Part shown: one piece after another, positions 34,780 to 45,385 of the stretch
Numbering within the stretch: the first letter of the stretch is position 1
Layout of the letters: each line of letters opens with the position of its first letter
Assembly: GCA_907165275.2 (NCBI GenBank)
Contig: OU015672.1
Coordinates: 8,859,501-8,923,500, forward strand
Direction: 5' to 3'
DNA length: 64,000 nt
Origin: Zygaena filipendulae
Lineage: Eukaryota > Arthropoda > Insecta > Lepidoptera > Zygaenidae
Notes under the pieces: model-generated
Told to the model about the DNA's origin: nothing
Database searches by the model: none
Seen by the model: only the letters and a program-made list of their open reading frames with translations
Made by a program: the position numbers and the translations under genes

Positions 34780-36040
34780 CCACTTCTTGCGCACGTAGCT
34801 AGGAACAGCCGGTTTTTTAATTCCAACGAGTCAACTTCTTGCGCGTATTTTTTCTTGACAAACCCCGAGCTGTTCATTATCAGTCCCTCTTTAATAGTCA
34901 TTTGTGCAAACATCTCCGTCTCTAGCTATTAGGTTTTCCCGCGGGATCGCTGGCTCAGTGATATACCAAGTATTAAGAACCTTTGCTCGATAAACCCACC
35001 TTTATTGCTTTCGCTCTGAACTTTTAAGTATTTTTTCTCGACTAGTTGTTTATTTCTGACATACCTTGGTGTGTGTGTATATATTAACTTGAACTTTATA
35101 TTCATTTGTTTATTTGTTTATTAGTCAATCCCCGCGGTTTCACTCGCAATAATCTTGGAATTTTCGTGAGAATTCAGTGTTACTAAGCCACTAAAATACT
35201 TCAGATTCCCATAAAAAAGAAGTTTTTTTGCAGTTTTTTTTTTGGTTGCGTAACTACGCCTCCGATTGGCAACCATTACGATTCAAACATCATCGCTCAT
35301 TACGACTCGAAGACACTCGCCATCATCGGAAGCGGTGCCGCGTCGCATTTCAGATAGCAAAGGATTTTGATTCGTCGATTTTTCCGACATGAATAATTCG
35401 GTAAGTTCCAGCCCCGAGCGGGCGCCGGACGAGTGTCGCCTCGCTAATAAAACATTAAGGCTCACTGGCTCGGTGTTGCCAGATTACACCCGGGAAATGT
35501 TCAGCAACAAGTCCGCTACTGTTTTGATCAGGTCCTCTGTCGCGGCCGGTGTTGCAAACGTCACTAAATAGTTGAACAATCCACTAAAAGTTTTGTTGAG
35601 AGCCCACAGGCATTGGCCCTTATCGTGTTTATGGAACTCGGTAGAATAATAAGCTTTCACAATACACAGATCAATGATTTTTTAAGTCACGAAGAAGGAA
35701 ATGTGGTATACTAACCTATGTAAAAATATATACCACAACACAGTAACAAGGAATATTTGAATCAAACCCTTAGTACCCAAGCGGATATTGCAGCCATATT
35801 GCTGAACATGACAAATCGGAGTCACAAATGCAAACTTGTAAAGTCTCAGCAACATGTACTGAAAATTGGTGCAAAGTAAAGTCGAAAATTAAGTCTTAAC
35901 TACCGTTCGGAAATCACCTTTTGAGAACCAGCGCTACATTTGAATTTCTTGTTAATTTCTTAGTTTGAAGAAATATAACTACTAGAGAGCTTTTAGTACA
36001 GATTTTAATATATATTTTAAAAATTATATGTCAATTAAAC
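34780..36040. other. Intergenic; possible short first exon at 35389
   Basis: Bases 35260-35575 are of balanced composition and open on both strands. On the plus strand an ATG at 35389 gives four codons (MNNS) ending at GTAAGT, a possible first exon, but nothing downstream supports it. A Helitron scrap lies at 35133-35180. Confidence 0.2.
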
Positions 36041-36045
36041 AAATA

Positions 36046-36190
36046 AGATAAGATAAACTTCATTCAGCAAGACCTTTGATCCTTAACGTGTATATGTAGA
36101 AAAGGAATGGGGTGGGAATCAAACTCGCTGCCTCCAAACCCGGACCCAGCGCTTGCAACATCTTAGCTACGGGAGCACTGGAGCAGTTTC
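36046..36190 (-). mobile_element. tRNA-like SINE (reverse)
   Basis: Minus strand has A-box-like TAGCTAAGATGTTG, B-box-like GTTTGATTCCC and an A/T-rich TTATCTTATCTTATTT tail. Confidence 0.5.
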
Positions 36191-37970
36191 ATTATTCAAA
36201 TCTATAACTAAGACACATTTGCTCACGACACGTATATACAGTACACCCACTAGCTAGTGATAGACTAACAAAATACGGAATCCTATTACAAAATGAATAG
36301 GGTGCAAATTATACAGCTTTTCAGTTTAATTGAAATGCAAATATGGCTAATTAATTTTATGTACACGCCATGTAGGTATAATACAATATATATAAAATAC
36401 TCAGAGAAATACAAGTACACACGCTCAAAGTTTGAATTATAAACCCTGATTTAAATAACACTCTAGAAATAAAACTGGAAATTAACTAATTATTTTAAGG
36501 TTTAGAATTTATAAAGCCGAGAACAAAGAAAGCTGACGTCGTAGCACTCGCTACGTGCCGTGCTACGAATACTACGGCGGCTACAAGGCTACGAGACTAC
36601 GAGTCTACGCAGCTACGAGGGTACGCAATTCAAGTCGCGACTTCATGACGCCTTTTACTTAACTCCGCTTATTATACTGACCATTACATACAATAAGGTA
36701 CAATAAGGTCACCATACATTTAGAAATGTCTTTAGCTCATATATGTAAATAGACTAACAGTTTTATATGTATAAACTACGTTTATTTAAATCAAAGCAAA
36801 CGTTCCACATTCCTCCATGAAGTTGTACGTTATAGAATATCGGAAATGCAGTGGCGCTCAACATTCAGTTTCCGGTCCATAGAGTTTTGGGTCGTCCTCC
36901 AATCGTCGTCCAACCTATTGTTGTGCAGTAAAATGGAATTGGTTCACACGATCCAACACGTGCCTCTACACAAGGGTTAGAGTAGGTCTTGAGCTAACAA
37001 GGGAGGTCTTGTAGCTTGTAGCTCGCTATATTTAATTTTGAATGTGTGTGATCGCAATTTGAGGTCTGTTTCAAGATTAAACGATATTAACTAACTCTTT
37101 TTGTTCTTGTACGTCCCGATATGTGTGGAACACGATACTAATATTTATGTTATGCCCAAGTATCCTAAAATAATATGCCTATATTTTGTTACCGGTGTGT
37201 CGAGTTGTGGTGATTTTTTATCAAAGTTTATTTTAGGTACTTATATATATATCTAAGGGCTGATTTTCCAATCGACCGATAAACAGTCAGATTGCTTGTT
37301 CCTTTTATGGTTAATACAACTTATTCTATAATTGAACTGAATCTCATGTTATCCCTTACCCACCTGGGAATTGAAAAATTATCCATAACCCGAGTGAAAA
37401 TAAAGTTCGATTATAAATCTAAAGAAAAAATATATTTTCCACCTTGCATTGTAAGAATCTTATTATAGCATTTTCAGACACCATTGATGACTCTATATCT
37501 CGTCTCGATTACAAAACACATCCCCTCTCTCCCCTTCCCTCCTCCCCTCGTGCCGCCCGGGCACACGCAACAGGTGCCCCCTCGCCGCCACCCCCCGCCC
37601 TCGCCCTGCACCACATAGCCCGGTGTGAAATATGTTCCCGAAACGATGGAAGATACAATAAACCAGCCGATACAAACGAAGTCAAAGGACTCGGTGGTGC
37701 TTATTTAGGTGCATACATAGAGTTTGGAAGAGTAGGGATAATGGCACAAGAGATGTGTCCACGTGGTGTTAATCCAATTACGAATGATCTCAGCTGGTCA
37801 CGAGGATATTGAGGAAGAATTCTTCTACAAGTCCTTTGTTCGAAAACTTCATAAAAATCTATACAAAACCTAGTATACTTAAAACAAATAAATTCGAGTT
37901 TCCATCTGTAATAACAACAGCTGCCTTCTATTAGGCTCAGAAGGTTATTTCCATGCTGTTAATACATGAA
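36191..37970. other. Intergenic, no gene recognised
   Basis: Contains a CTACGAG-rich patch at 36530-36625 and a pyrimidine-rich GC patch at 37500-37620 (CTCTCTCCCCTTCCCTCCTC). A 45-codon open run follows at 37676-37812 without family resemblance. Confidence 0.35.
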
Positions 37971-37974
37971 TGAC

Positions 37975-38185
37975 AGCCATTATACTATAACTATTCCATA
38001 ATCAGCGAGCTACTGAAGAGTTTGTTATGCGTTGTTCTGCTCTTCAGCCATAGCACTAGGAAGCCGCCCTAAGGGCAGATATTTTATGGGTGCTGTTATA
38101 ATTATTGTAATTTTATGGACGTCTCAAAGATTTACACAAATGGCTAGCTTTGAATGAAAATATTTGACTTTGACTGTTGATCATC
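37975..38185 (+). mobile_element. Retroposon-like repeat with TTTGACT tail
   Basis: CAGCGAGCTACTGAAGAG, AGGAAGCCGCCCTAAGGGC, GATATTTTATGGGTGC, then GAATGAAAATATTTGACTTT. Confidence 0.65.
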
Positions 38186-38786
38186 TTTTAGTGTCGACTG
38201 CTTAAGTCTGTGGAATTAAGCAGTCGACACGTGGACTATTGGTGAAAACCGCACTATAATCCGTCGAGTAGTTTTTGAGTTTGACACACAGTCGTAGCGG
38301 AGGACTTAGTTCCATAATACGTAGTGATGTAGTGATAATATGAATACTACAACAATAAATAACACCTCTCTCGCTCCATTGAATCTTAAAGTCATAACAT
38401 CAGAACAGGTCCAATCCAGAACTGTTCATACCTAGAAGAAGGCATAATATATGAATGGACACCGAGTACCGACTATATAAACACTTTTTGTACTATATTA
38501 GTATATTGCGTCTAAATTAATTTATGTTTAATTTAAAATATCGTTGTGTAGTCGAAACAACTAGTATCGGTGTACTCTGGTATCTTTGTCATATCAGCTG
38601 ACTACCGTCCTTTCCACAACCCTCGCCCCTTACCCCTCACCCCTCACCCAGAGCTCGTGGGTTCAACAGTCAGCACGTGGTCTTTTTAAATGGATTTGAT
38701 TAACTCACCATACCTCGATTTATGTAGTGAATTATGATATATTTAACAAGCCATCGCTTTTGTAAAACCATAAACTATTTTATTAA

Positions 38787-39024
38787 TCTATACATATAAA
38801 GTGCTTTGTCCTGAATGACTGATGGATCAACGCACAGCCTAAACCGCTGATCGTAGAGACCTGAAACTTAGAGGGTACGTTCTTTGTATGACGTAGGCAC
38901 CCGATAAGAAAGGATTTTTGAAAGTTCAACCCTTAAGGGGATGAAAAGGGGTTGCGAAATCTGAATGGAACAATTCCGCGGGAGCTTCGAAATTATCGCG
39001 GGTGAAACTGCGCGGGACAGCTAG
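38787..39024 (+). mobile_element. Helitron-like element, complete, long-body subfamily
   Basis: Starts TCTATACATATAAAGTGC after A and ends GGGACAGCTAG before T. The body (GACTGATGGATCAACGCAC, AACCCTTAAGGGGATGAAAA) is unlike the other subfamilies, but the GC end is the same. Confidence 0.75.
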
Positions 39025-39319
39025 TTAAGTTATAAAATTATTAGTTTTACAGTATAAGGCAAACCCACTTACCGTACGACACTAGTCCATTTATTATATA
39101 ATTCAACTCGACGTCAACGCGGCGCCCGGCCGGGGGCGGGGGCGGGGGCGAACAATCACTTAATTAACTTTGTTAATTATCAATTTGTTAAATTTAATTC
39201 CTCATTCACATTATTTGTGATACAATATATAATACTTTTATCTTACTTAATCTAAATTTGTTTGGCAATAACATTAAACAAAAATTGAATCTCTTAGTTT
39301 ACATAAGTTTTTTTTTAAT

Positions 39320-39535
39320 CCCGGTCAGTGTCAGTCCGCAGTCGCGGTGTTTTCGCTGCGCGCTTCAGGCTCGCTGTGTCGCCGACGCGTCCACTCGCGA
39401 CGACGGTCGGCGCGCGACTGCCGGGTGCCGACTGCCCCGTGCCGCAACCACGCGGCAACCGGACGCCGGAAGCTGGGCGGGCGGACACTGGGCGGCGACA
39501 CTGCCGACAACTTTGTTTAGCCCGCGATGATTAAG
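39320..39535 (+). promoter_or_regulatory. GC-rich, CpG-dense island with Inr-like TCAGT, possible promoter
   Basis: A sharp switch from AT-rich DNA to about 200 bases with many CG dinucleotides, beginning at CGGTCAGTGTCAGTCCGCAG. Such islands in insects often mark a 5' exon. No coding exon could be tied to it. Confidence 0.3.
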
Positions 39536-39690
39536 TACAGAAGAATTGAAACTAACTACTCATTATTAAGCAATGGAAACAACGTCACAAATTGACCCCG
39601 AAATATATTTAGGTAACTAGGAAGTAGGAGATGCTACTACATTACGCCTGCGGCCCGATTGCCATAACTCAAAGCTCTGCTCCTAGAGTG

Positions 39691-39887
39691 ATCAGCCCCC
39701 TTAGCCAAGATGACAATCTTTAATCGTTATCGCTGTGGAAAACTATGATATTTATCGTTTATCGTCACGATAAATTTTACTTTTGCTTAGATGATTTTAC
39801 GTGACCACATGACATGGCGAGACGTTTCTTAATTTTTTATAGCGATAACGATTATTAAAGATGGTCAACTTGGCTAAAGGGGCTGAT
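39691..39887. mobile_element. MITE, AGCCCCCTTAGCC family, complete
   Basis: ATCAGCCCCCTTAGCCAAGA and CTTGGCTAAAGGGGCTGAT close a 197-bp element with a GATAACGATTATTAAAGAT-type inner repeat. Confidence 0.8.
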
Positions 39888-40151
39888 ACTGCCTTCCGTG
39901 CGTTACAATCGAGCCGTTTTTTTGTTTATATTTTAGGGCTTTCGTTGTTCAGAAACCAAATAAAACACGTATTTTTATAAGATAATACATCATTTATTCC
40001 ATCAAAAATAATAACTTTTCTAGTACCTATATACATTAAACGAATTATTATTGGTTCGTAACATATTTCGAATCCATTATACCTATATTCGATGTATTGA
40101 AAACACCTTCTTTACTTTCCTCGTGATAACATTGAACATATGTAAAATTTA

Positions 40152-40348
40152 CTAGCTGTTCCCCCGGTGATTCACCCGTGGTAATTTCGGAGTTCCCGCG
40201 GGGATTCCGGGTTACAATATAGCCTATGACACTCACAAATAATGTGGCTTTCTATAGGCAAAAGAATTTTCAAAATCGGTTCAGTAGATCCAGAGATTAC
40301 CCCTGCAACCTCACAAACTCACAAACTTTACCTCTTTATAATATTATA
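40152..40348 (-). mobile_element. Helitron-like element just past Arl6
   Basis: CTAGCTGTTCCCCCGGTG end, GGGATTCCGGGTTACAATAT, AATTTTCAAAATCGGTTCAG, TTATAATATTATATAG end. Confidence 0.8.
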
Positions 40349-40425
40349 TAGTATATAGCGTTGCGTCGTGAGTTCACATTAGAGAGCCTCATCCCCGGTC
40401 CTGGTAAAAGCGAGTTCACACCGTG

Positions 40426-40556
40426 ATACACGCGGCGCGCGTGGACAGCTATACTATATAGTTACACGCGGCGCGCGTGCATGTCGCGATACACGCGGCG
40501 CGCGTGGACAGCTATACTATACTAGTTACACGCGGCGCGCGTGCAAGTCGCGCAGC
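40426..40556. repeat. 63-bp tandem duplication covering the Arl6 stop codon
   Basis: Two copies start at 40426 and 40489 (period 63). Each contains ACGCGGCGCGCGTG twice, separated by a short AT-rich piece with CTATACTATA. On the minus strand the copy at the gene end encodes the last Arl6 codons (RDLHARRV and stop). The downstream copy repeats them almost exactly (RDMHARRV and stop) after the real stop. Confidence 0.85.
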
Positions 40557-43060
40557 TGCCGCGCCAGCCACGCGATGCCGTCGGCCAGGCCGGCGCCCGA
40601 CAGCGCGTTGGAGGCGCAGATGTGCCACGGCATGCCCACTACGCGCTCCAGGCCCAGCGCTGCGGCAGATATAATATAAGTCAGTACAGACAGCAGCGGC
40701 AACATGCAAACACTTGAAACACTAATAGGGATGTTGACAACTTTTGAAAATCAAAATTCTAATTAGTCCGTCATTTAGAAAATTAAAAATCGTTAGACAC
40801 GTATTTTTTTATTTTTCAAACAAATGAAAATACACATAAAGCGCATTAAAGTTTAGGGTGGGGGCTCGCGACGTCACTTACCGCTACAAACCGCCATACA
40901 AACTGCACTGGTTAGTGACGTCACGCGAAATTTCAACTCAATGTAGCTCCGTTATTTTTTGATTACGTAAAAAAAGAAAAAATACGTGTCCAATATTTTT
41001 TATTAATCTACAAGACGGACTAAAAAAAAATTAGTCAAATAGCCTATTGTGTAAGTTTTTGAACTGTATCGCCATTGCAATAAGAATACTGTCAAACTAT
41101 TTACCTATGTACATATTTCTGCTGCAGACTGTACAATGTACCTACATACTAGGGAAACAGCAAATTAATTTCATTTTTCATCGTGTTTCGAAATATTACA
41201 GTTCTTACTATATAAATGCAAATGTGAGTTTATTTGTTTGTTTGTTCCGTTTTACGGCTTAAATACTCTAGTCTCAAGCTCAACCGATCATCACGAGTTT
41301 TGCATACACATTTCTACAGATATAGAAAAGGACATGAGGTACTTTTAATTCCCGTGAGAGACAAAAATTAATTTTCTCTCGGTCACTCCATATTTTGTGA
41401 ACGACTTGAGTGATCACCATATAATTTTGCATACACGTTGTCAGGGATACAGAAAAGAACATAGGATAGGTACCTTTTATCCCGGAATTTCTGCGGGAAC
41501 TACTTAATTAACGCGGATGAAACCGCAGGGAACAGCTAGTAAGTAAGCAAAGGCGTGCGCGCACCGGCGGCGAGCTGCGCGGGCGCGAGCGCGAGCGGCT
41601 CGTCGCACTTGTTGGCGAACACGAGCAGCGGCACGCGGCGCGCGCACACGTCGGGGTGCGCCGCCAGCAGCTGCAGCTCCTCGCGCGCCACCACTGCCGC
41701 GCCAACACACACACTTGTCTTTATTTGACATATTCACTACAAGTATCTACTTAACAGTGAATGCAGGAATCTTAATAATTGAAAAGAAGGAATTGTTTAG
41801 CATCTGCTGCAATGCCATATTGACGGGTTGAAAACTATAGAGACACAATGTAACCTATGTACGAGGTACGTTAGGTATATAGAGAGAGTGACAAAACTGA
41901 AAATTGATGATTGATTAAATTTTTTTTTTTTTCCACTTCTATAATGAAAAAATAATCAATACTACTCAGTACTCTAATCAGTACTTATGCATTTTGATCA
42001 ATTAATATATGGTGTGTTTTATTATAACTAATATTAAAGCCTCCAGAATCACTAACATAATTTATTTTTCTTCAATTCTTAAAGGTGTCACTTGTACCAC
42101 TATAATTTTCAACCCGTCAATTAAATCGGATCCGATTAAATCGGAAAGGCTCTCCCACGCGTTTTCCGTAAAAATACGCAATGTGGATGACTTACAAATA
42201 TATGTGCGTGCGTGTGTGTGTTTGTCTGTATTATTGAGTTTGAGACGCACCGTGAGTATACCTATACGTACTCAGTATAATCAATCGCCGCCGCTTCTTC
42301 ATTATCTCTATTCTTTGGTATAATATTGTTGTGACTTGTGAGTGACGCGTGACGGCGTGACGTACCGAGTCGCAGGTGATCAGCAGAATCGACGACGAAG
42401 ATGACGGCGTCGGCGCGCCGGTAGTGGCGCTCCCACAGCGCGCGCAGCCGCGCCGCGCCGCACACGTCCCACGCGCTGAACGACACGCCGCCATCTGCCG
42501 GCCGCATGGAGGACTACGTCAACAGCGCGCTCACTACGTGCACTAGTAGCGACATCTCGCGGGGAGTAGTGTGTGGTATGGAGTTTGGTTACTACTCAAC
42601 ATTATTTATTATCTCTGCTATTTATCTTCCTAATTTATCTTCCTAACAATATGAAAATAGTGACTTTAATTGTGTTGCGTTTTCAGGTTTTTAACTACCT
42701 ACTCAGCCGAACATTATGAAATTATGCGTAGGTACACGTTCTCAGGCGCCCAGAAAACGACATAGGGTACTTTTATGGCGGATTTATGGCGGGAACTCTG
42801 AACTGACCAGCGGGGACCAACTAGTAAACAATAAATAGTGTGACTCGTATGTATTCACTTCAGTACTCACGACTGAACCGCTCCTGTTGCGGCGCGAGCG
42901 TGGGCGGCGGGGCGGGCTGGGCGCGCTGCTCGGGCGGGCGGAGGGCGTTCAGCATGGAGGTCTTGCCGCTGTTGTCCAGCCCCAGCACCAGCACCGTCAC
43001 CTCCGCGCCGCCGCGCCCCGCCCACCCCGCCCACCGGGACAGCTTGTCCAGCAGACCCAT
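40526..43060 (-). CDS. Arl6: ADP-ribosylation factor-like protein 6 (BBS3), four coding exons
   Basis: Small GTPase of the ARF/ARL family; in other animals ARL6-GTP recruits the BBSome coat to membranes for ciliary cargo traffic. Coding exons read on the minus strand are 42871-43060, 42366-42494, 41565-41693 and 40526-40659; all introns are GT-AG and phase 1, and the join is 582 nt, 193 aa (human ARL6 is 186 aa). The protein opens MGLLDKLSRWAG, matching the ARL6 N-terminus. Visible motifs are the P-loop GLDNSGKT (27-34), a switch I Thr (T54), switch II WDVCGAAR (72-79), the base-binding motif NKCD in exon 3, and PWHICASNA in exon 4, an ARL6-type C-terminal signature. Oddities: the usual switch II Gln is Ala77, and TIG after switch I reads TLA. 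Exons are very GC-rich. Introns 1 and 3 carry Helitron-like copies, and intron 3 also a hairpin element. The last codons are part of a 63-bp tandem duplication. Family assignment is firm; activity is not established. Confidence 0.92.
40735..41040. mobile_element. MITE, TAGTCCGTC family, copy 3, in Arl6 intron 3
   Basis: TCTAATTAGTCCGTCATTTA on one side, CTACAAGACGGACTAAAAAA on the other. CGACGTCACTTACC and GTGACGTCACGCG inside. Confidence 0.8.
41203..41539 (+). mobile_element. Helitron-like composite in Arl6 intron 3
   Basis: Two overlapping bodies (AACCGATCATCACGAGTTTT and ATACACGTTGTCAGGGATAC) and one end, GAACAGCTAG then T at 41536-41539. Only 25 bp separate it from the Arl6 exon 3 boundary. 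Confidence 0.75.
42670..42824 (+). mobile_element. Helitron-like element in Arl6 intron 1
   Basis: GCGTTTTCAGGTTTTTAACT start region, ACGACATAGGGTACTTTTAT, ends ACCAACTAG then T. Confidence 0.65.
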
Positions 43061-43165
43061 GCCCCCACTGACGGGAGCTCGGCCTGTGGGCAGTGGGCAG
43101 TGGGCACCCCGCAACGGACCATTGGTAGGTATACAGATTTAGACGATAGGCTTGAGGCAGCTGGG

Positions 43166-43385
43166 CACCGTGCCCGCCGGTAATCAAGAGGTTCTGGCCT
43201 CTGGGTTCGATTACCGATGGGGGAGGAATTTGTGTGATGCACGCAGGGTTCCACTTTCCGGTCGAGGCGTGTTTATATGTATACCTATCTATAGTATAAT
43301 ATACATGTTATAATAATTACGTAGTATAAACCACGTCATGCTTAATATACTTGTTTTTCACGACACAAGCAAATGTGCTTGACGA
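43166..43385 (+). mobile_element. tRNA-derived SINE, 5'-truncated
   Basis: AATCAAGAGGTTCTGG, B box GGGTTCGATTACCG, TTTGTGTGATGCACGCAGGG, TCACGACACAAGC; same family as 5017-5290. Confidence 0.7.
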
Positions 43386-44800
43386 CAGATACCAACTTGA
43401 AGGTGGTAGCTACGCACCGGGCACTAGGAAATGCCCTACCTCCACGCTTTGGTTTCCACACGATGTTTTCCTTCACCGGCAGGCGGCAGCTCAGGCTTAT
43501 AGTTGAATTTCAACCTACGCCGTAAGGCGCCGTAGTAAAGAAACTTCCTGACTCACGTAATATTATCTATCTATATGTATCAACGTCCAGCAAAAACTAC
43601 TGAAGTTAAAAATATAGTTAAATATATAGTTTCCTTTCGCGACGCAAAAACTTCCTAATGAATTGTGGAAATTCAATCCCAGAAAGGATGAAAAGGACAG
43701 AGAAAGTTCGTATGGAAGTAGGTGCCTACATTTAGTTTTGGAGTTATAGAACTGTTCTCCTATTCTGTTAATATATAAGTATTACGGTAATATTATTTAT
43801 TTATTCGATCATTAATCAACAGAGCGTTATGTAGATAAAGTATGTACATAACTTATTGCTTATCTATAAAAGGAAACTTTGTAAGTTTGGATGTAATCTC
43901 TGTAACCACTGAACTGATTCTAAAAATTGTTTCACTGAAGCTAGAATGTGATATTAGAAACTTTTTTAATCTATACATACATATTAATACTGCAGTCGGA
44001 CAACAAAAGATCCATTATATTCTTAGTACCAATTAAAAACTATTTTATTATTATCCTACTTTTATGATTATTTTAGATTTTATGTTTATTGAGTGCCCGA
44101 TAGCAGGGCACTTTAGGGTTTTTAAAGTTCCCGAGGGAGCCTTAAAATACACGTGGAAGAAGCAGCTAGGGAACAGGGTACTTACCTATTTCAAACAAAA
44201 CAACATGCATTTCAAGGTTTCGTGGTAATTTTTTTAAACAGATTTTAAACAACAAAAAAACAAAACGCAAGGCGGAAAACCATAGTCATGTAGATTATCT
44301 TAATCTATGATAGTGAGTATAGTATAAGGAAAACCTCATAATGTTCCGCGTTACGCATCTGCGTTAAACGCACGTCTCGGTTTATGTAGAGATGCGAATA
44401 ATACACGATCTGCATTTTAATGGGGATGTCGTTGAAACTTGAAATGAACGATGGGCACGTTCGCGGGCACGTCGGTGCTGACAATACATATACCTGTGCT
44501 TGGCTGTGTTCGATACATTTACTACGAGCTGGATACAACCCTTATAGGCGTATAGCCAGCGACGGGGTACCCTCTTTGGTCACCCTAGAAAAATTAATAG
44601 TATTGAAAACTGTTTAATCGCATTATAATTTATGATTCTTGAAGAGCAGAGTGGGCAGTGGTGAAAGACGCCATAAATGATGGTAAACAGGAGAGACAAC
44701 GACCTATCATTACATGTTTGTTGTTAGTTCAGCTGGACTTATATATCGATGATGAAGCAACGAATGTATCAGGTACAATAGTTAAGTGTTTGATTGGATT
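43386..44800. other. Presumed 5' intron of Arl6
   Basis: AT-rich without coding exons. Contains a Helitron-like scrap near 43860-43960 (TAATCTCTGTAACCACTGAA). Confidence 0.35.
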
Positions 44801-44807
44801 GACTTAC

Positions 44808-44950
44808 TCGTGTGTTTCCACCCGACTCCGATCGCCGACAGCCTCTTGTCACAGATTCACTATTGTTTTTGTAACACTGCGTGTCTTATTTAGGTTTCTG
44901 TTTGCTGGGAACTATCGGCTGATCGACGACGCAGAGCAATGACGCAAACT
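44808..44950 (-). other. Arl6: Predicted non-coding first exon of Arl6 (5' boundary unknown)
   Basis: On the minus strand a clean splice donor (GA then GTAAGTC) lies at 44807. A matching acceptor after a CCCACTGCCCACTGCCCACAG-like tract lies at 43084, 23 nt before the Arl6 start codon. A leader exon ending at 44808 and joined to 43083 would place transcription start just downstream of the X-box at 44962-44975. This is inference from splice signals and spacing; no transcript evidence is available, and the upstream limit given here is only a guess. Confidence 0.4.
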
Positions 44951-44961
44951 GAGTTTTCTTC

Positions 44962-44975
44962 GTCGCCATGGCAAC
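44962..44975 (-). promoter_or_regulatory. X-box (RFX binding site), probable Arl6 ciliary promoter element
   Basis: Minus-strand sequence GTTGCCATGGCGAC fits the RFX X-box consensus (RYYNYY, 1-3 nt, RRNRAC) at every position, with the common AT spacer. RFX factors drive ciliary genes, BBS genes among them, through such boxes close to the transcription start. Here the box is 1.9 kb from the Arl6 ATG but about 155 nt upstream of a good splice donor that could end a leader exon. No recognised repeat overlaps it. Confidence 0.6.
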
Positions 44976-45155
44976 GCGCGGTACAAACAAACAAACAAAG
45001 TGGTCCGCCGATTGCCTGTTTTTTACCTGTTATTTAAATTTTTTTCCGAATAAATAAAATAAAAATACCTACTTGTAATGTAATAGTTTTTCGGTACCTA
45101 CTACATAGTTATATAAGTAGATAGATGGGTTGAAAAAAAAATGCATTTTTATTTT

Positions 45156-45161
45156 TTTATT
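45156..45161 (-). terminator. Possible polyadenylation signal of the transporter gene
   Basis: AATAAA on the minus strand about 225 nt past the transporter stop codon, in an A/T-rich run; a second one is at 45148-45153. Weak evidence, because such hexamers are common in AT-rich DNA. Confidence 0.3.
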
Positions 45162-45385
45162 TAACAATTAATGCACACAAGGACAACAAAAAAGGAAAAA
45201 AAAAGTATAAAAGTAATCATGTACAAGGGTCATGCTTATTCCATGTGGAATTTGCATGATTTGATTCTTCTCGTAATTTAATATCAAAAATGTAACAATA
45301 TTAAACTTAAACGATGAACATTTACAGCTACACTCAATACTATTTCACTGTTCTATTATTATTTTCTCAAATAAATCTATTTAAT

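Noticed and set aside
41508..41737. Longer Arl6 exon 3 open frame into the Helitron-like copy
   Set aside because: A proper GT donor at 41564 and the next exon in phase show the exon ends at 41565.
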